This document shows, piece after piece, positions 59,401-62,455 of a DNA stretch of 62,455 nucleotides; position 1 is the stretch's first letter, and each line of letters opens with the position of its first letter. Made by a program: the position numbers and the translations under genes. Source of the DNA: Mesaphorura yosii (taxonomy: Eukaryota; Arthropoda; Collembola; Poduromorpha; Tullbergiidae); assembly GCA_009869945.1 (NCBI GenBank), contig WIXG01000407.1, forward strand, positions 1 through 62,455. The letters are read 5' to 3'. The notes below the pieces were generated by a model. That model made no database searches, was not told the origin of the DNA, and saw only the letters and a list, made by a program, of their open reading frames with translations.

Positions 59401-62400
59401 AGAGAAGTACGTGCCAGAGCCGGAGAAAGCATTTGGTTTACGGAGATTCTGACCCTGCACTTGTGATGAGAAGTTTTCCAGCAAGTGGCAACGGCAAGTT
59501 ATTTCGTGGAAGTCAGGCGCTGCGTTTCTTTCTTTCTTCGCTAAGCCGCTGAACTGAATATCGTGTACAAGAAATAAATTGCGTTATGGGTCAATAGTGT
59601 CTGCCTTCATCGCTTAATAATTTATGTGTCTGTCTGTGTTTGTGTTGTACATCAATTCGATTCGCACAGCCACGCATGGGAAATTGGATTACGAGTCCAC
59701 GGACATTAATAGTAATTAGAGTTATAATTGAAATTAAATTTTCATCACCCGATCATAAGCAAAGGCGACAGAACACAGAAAGCGGTACAATTCCCAAATT
59801 GGCAAGCACACCACCCGTCGTATCGTAACACAATTATAATCAACTCACGCCTGCCTCATAATGATGTTGACATTACAAGATTGCGAACCGAGTCACAGTC
59901 ACCGACAAAGAGTGTCTTCAACCTTCGCTTCACACGCGGCGTAATAATAGAAAGATAGTTATGATGATGATAGGAACGCAGCGGTGGCGGCTGTTTATGT
60001 ATTCCAAACAAGAACAAGGTCGAGGTTTATAAAATTCTCTTTCAGCCGAGCAGTTTCTTCTTCTTGTAAAGACACGGCACGGCACGGTAAAAGCTAACAC
60101 AATGCGAACTGCACGTGCACGTGAAAGCGAATGCAATTCTTCACTTCCTCGTTATAATTTGGCATGGCAGACGCGCTGCACACTAACCGAGTGAAGGTTC
60201 GATGTCGGTTAAGGTTCAGTTGTATTGTATTGTATTCAATTCTCAGTCACAGTGTGATGGCGATTCGGCGATGGTCAAGAAGAAACACAATACGAGGATG
60301 TGGCTGCCGCTGCTGACTGACTGACGGAGAAATCGGCGTCGGCTGAAGTGAAGATAAAGGAATTGGAGCATTACCACAAAACAAGAGAATTCTCAATGGA
60401 CCCGAAACGAATACGATTCTAGCCAGCAAGATTCCTTTCTTCCTTAATGGTTCATTAGATTCCACTCATTACTGCAAATGGCCTCAATCAGTTTATGCTG
60501 AGCGATCTCGTCCAGGAGGCTACTTCTCTCTAGTAAGTCACTATTTCGACCACTGGACGCAAAGCATTCTTATTCATATCCACGACGAAGATTCACACAC
60601 TTCAGTTAATCCTGCAGTTTTTCAATTGCACACGTATCTCCCTTCAAGTAATGAATCAGTTAAATGATCCGGTGTCCAATTTCTTCGCTCAAATTGAAAC
60701 CAATTAATTTTTGCAGCTCTAATCAAATTTAATTCACTTTCCGACAGCACAGCACGCAAGCTCGTTACTTTTTACAGCGGGTTCACTTCCAGTCAGTTCC
60801 AAGAATAGTCGACGGATGTGGCGTGTTCAACTTCTAAATGCCCGTTAATTAAGCCGTTGTGAGCCGGTTTCGTGGCCAATTTGTGAACACAACCGTAATT
60901 GTTTGGTAACTTAATAGACACTTGGATTTGACTAATCACGTAAGGTGAGTCCCCGACTTATTACAGAAAGCTATTAAGAAATGAAATGAATCTCATGTCA
61001 CGCGTGCCTTGCTCGCAAGTCGCAAAGGCAGGGGCAACGGAACAGGAAGAGCTTTCGAGAATTACACAGCTCAAGAGGCAAATATGTGTCTCGGGAAAAC
61101 TCTGCCAATGCACTGAAGGATTGAGGAGAAAGCTCAGCAGAGAGACTTCCAGTTTCTAAGGGCATACGCGGTGTAGCACACATCCAGGCCGTACGAAAGT
61201 CTTTAGGCCATGCGCCTTTATCATAAAACTTTCTCTTTGTGCTGCCGTTGCTGCTTTCCTTCTTGGCTCCACGACAGACAAGGCAACGCAATGCAACGCA
61301 CCCACAACGAGCAAGCACAATAAGCCTTGTAAAGTAAACGTCAGCCAGCGTAAACGAAGCCAAGCCAAGCCGTTTTCCCATTCCAGCAATGGCAATGGCA
61401 ATTCTCATCATTGTACGTAAATACTGCCGTTCTTCGTCTGCTTCTACCATTCTGCCTTCGTATTTGCTTTGTACTCGGTTCTGAGTTCTAAGTTCAAGTT
61501 CCAAGCTAAAAGCTAAATATATGCGTACCATAAATATCACATAACTCGAGCGCGGGTGCAATGCATGTACCAATTTTGTGCGCTTTCCTCTAGACGGCCT
61601 TTCTCTGCAACGCTTTCTCGTCAAGCACTCGCTTGCTTTCACTCTAACCCATTTCGCTACTGAGAAATTGCAATATGCGTCAACAGGCGCAAAGCAAAAC
61701 CGCCTCCACATTTACATATGTAATACGCCGAAAGTGCAGCGCAGTTTATTTTAAACATTGCCGGTGCCTGCCTGAGGAATGCCCGCACAAAGAATCATAA
61801 GCATCATCGCTTCTTCTTTATGATTATTCTTTCTTTCCCTCTCTCTCATTTCGCTCGCTCGAAGCCTTTATTTTCCCTTCCTACGAGGTAAAGTAAACTG
61901 CACAGGCAATACATTGACTTGATTATTATTGCCACGATAAGAAATTTTATTTACAGGAAAATATCAAACGTGTTGACTTGTTTATTGTAATCTCATGCTT
62001 GGGGTAATCTTGAGGTGGTTCATAAAATTAAGCTTTATTTATTCGCTGCACTTAAACATGACACTCAAAATGTTTAAGGCTATGAATATTTTATTAAACC
62101 AGGATCATAATCATCAATTTCAGTTTCAAAAGGTTCTCACGCTCTGCTCCGCCTGTGGAAAACGGTCCGCACTTCACTCAAGCGTTTTGTTATGTGTTGT
62201 GATTAACCTGCAGAAAATGACGTTTAAATCCTTCTCCGTTTAGTCTGCCCACAGCGACTAGCTCTCATATGATTCCTGGGCAAAATTCAGTTTAAGGTTT
62301 CAAAGAGATCAAAGGAAATTTATTCCAGAAACTCCGGTCCCATAAAACTTCATTTAGTTGACGGGCCGGCCTTAATTAATCTGAATCCAGTCGCCTGAAT

Positions 62401-62455
62401 CGGTGTCAAAAGGTTAATTACATTTTGGCGGCACAGTTTGATGCATTGATGCAAG
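47409..62455. other. upstream intron or 5' flank of max-1, second part
   Basis: Fifteen kilobases with no gene I can support. Open frames at 51095-51637 (plus), 59002-59484 (minus) and 60998-61711 (minus, 237 codons) are the longest but have no domain, signal or splice pattern I recognise. No promoter for max-1 could be placed; the true first exon may be to the right of the window. Confidence 0.6.
47741..47798. repeat. diverged duplicate segment B (5' side of receptor remnant)
   Basis: Partner of the segment at 46151, in the same orientation and 1,590 nt away. It shares CTATTG.AATTGCG and TGTGCACC. If the receptor was once tandemly duplicated, this marks the 3' flank of a neighbouring copy whose body is no longer recognisable. 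Confidence 0.55.

Noticed and set aside
59002..59484. 160-codon basic open frame on the minus strand, considered as the missing max-1 N-terminal exon
   Set aside because: KRHNLRRKYDELRSRKTK looks coil-like, but it does not match the family N terminus and runs into hydrophobic non-family sequence with no suitable donor.
60998..61711. 237-codon open frame on the minus strand
   Set aside because: No domain, transmembrane pattern, repeat or splice context recognised, and Cys/Arg-rich composition typical of chance frames. It is the longest unexplained frame, so a protein search would settle it.

Overview
This window is animal nuclear DNA, most likely from an arthropod. It holds one large intron-rich gene on the minus strand and almost no other coding sequence. 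The gene is a MAX-1/PLEKHH-family adaptor. I could join 23 exons with canonical GT-AG junctions and consistent phases, from 35245 down to a TGA stop at 2034-2032. Together they give 4,986 nt, or 1,661 codons plus stop. The order is an N-terminal coiled coil, a long Ser/Pro-rich linker carrying the family signature FPSWESRIYEVA, PH domain 1, PH domain 2, a MyTH4 domain and a FERM domain. The 5' end is missing: the most upstream exon found (35183-35245) starts mid-coil without a Met, and no preceding exon was recognised up to 62455. The extreme N terminus probably lies beyond the window.

Layout, left to right. 1-2031 is downstream of the gene and includes a possible poly(A) signal near 1703 and an unexplained LTR-like stretch at about 480-1135. 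2032-8040 is a compact block of 3' exons (FERM, MyTH4, PH2, PH1, linker), mostly with introns of 70-250 nt. 10550-11906 holds linker and coiled-coil exons. 16055-16219 and 35183-35245 are isolated coiled-coil exons separated by introns of about 4.1 kb and 19 kb. 35246-62455 shows no further exon of this gene. It does contain, at about 46251-47408 on the same strand, a frameshifted chemoreceptor-like coding remnant with several hydrophobic segments. From memory of family motifs, its style (a PFDWNPKTERV-like N-terminal block and a VASLYFVDQS-like C-terminal block) resembles springtail gustatory receptors. That makes Collembola the best guess for the organism, but this is inference.

I see no operons, CRISPR arrays, phage genes or convincing tRNA/rRNA genes. 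The points most worth a second look are: a Ser/Lys/Pro-rich insertion inside the MyTH4 domain; a 69-nt near-perfect hairpin starting seven bases into one FERM intron; nine copies of CTAGTC packed into 187 bp of the intron that also holds a possible cassette exon; the nested chemoreceptor pseudogene with a duplicated flank; and a short PH1 intron that could be retained in frame.
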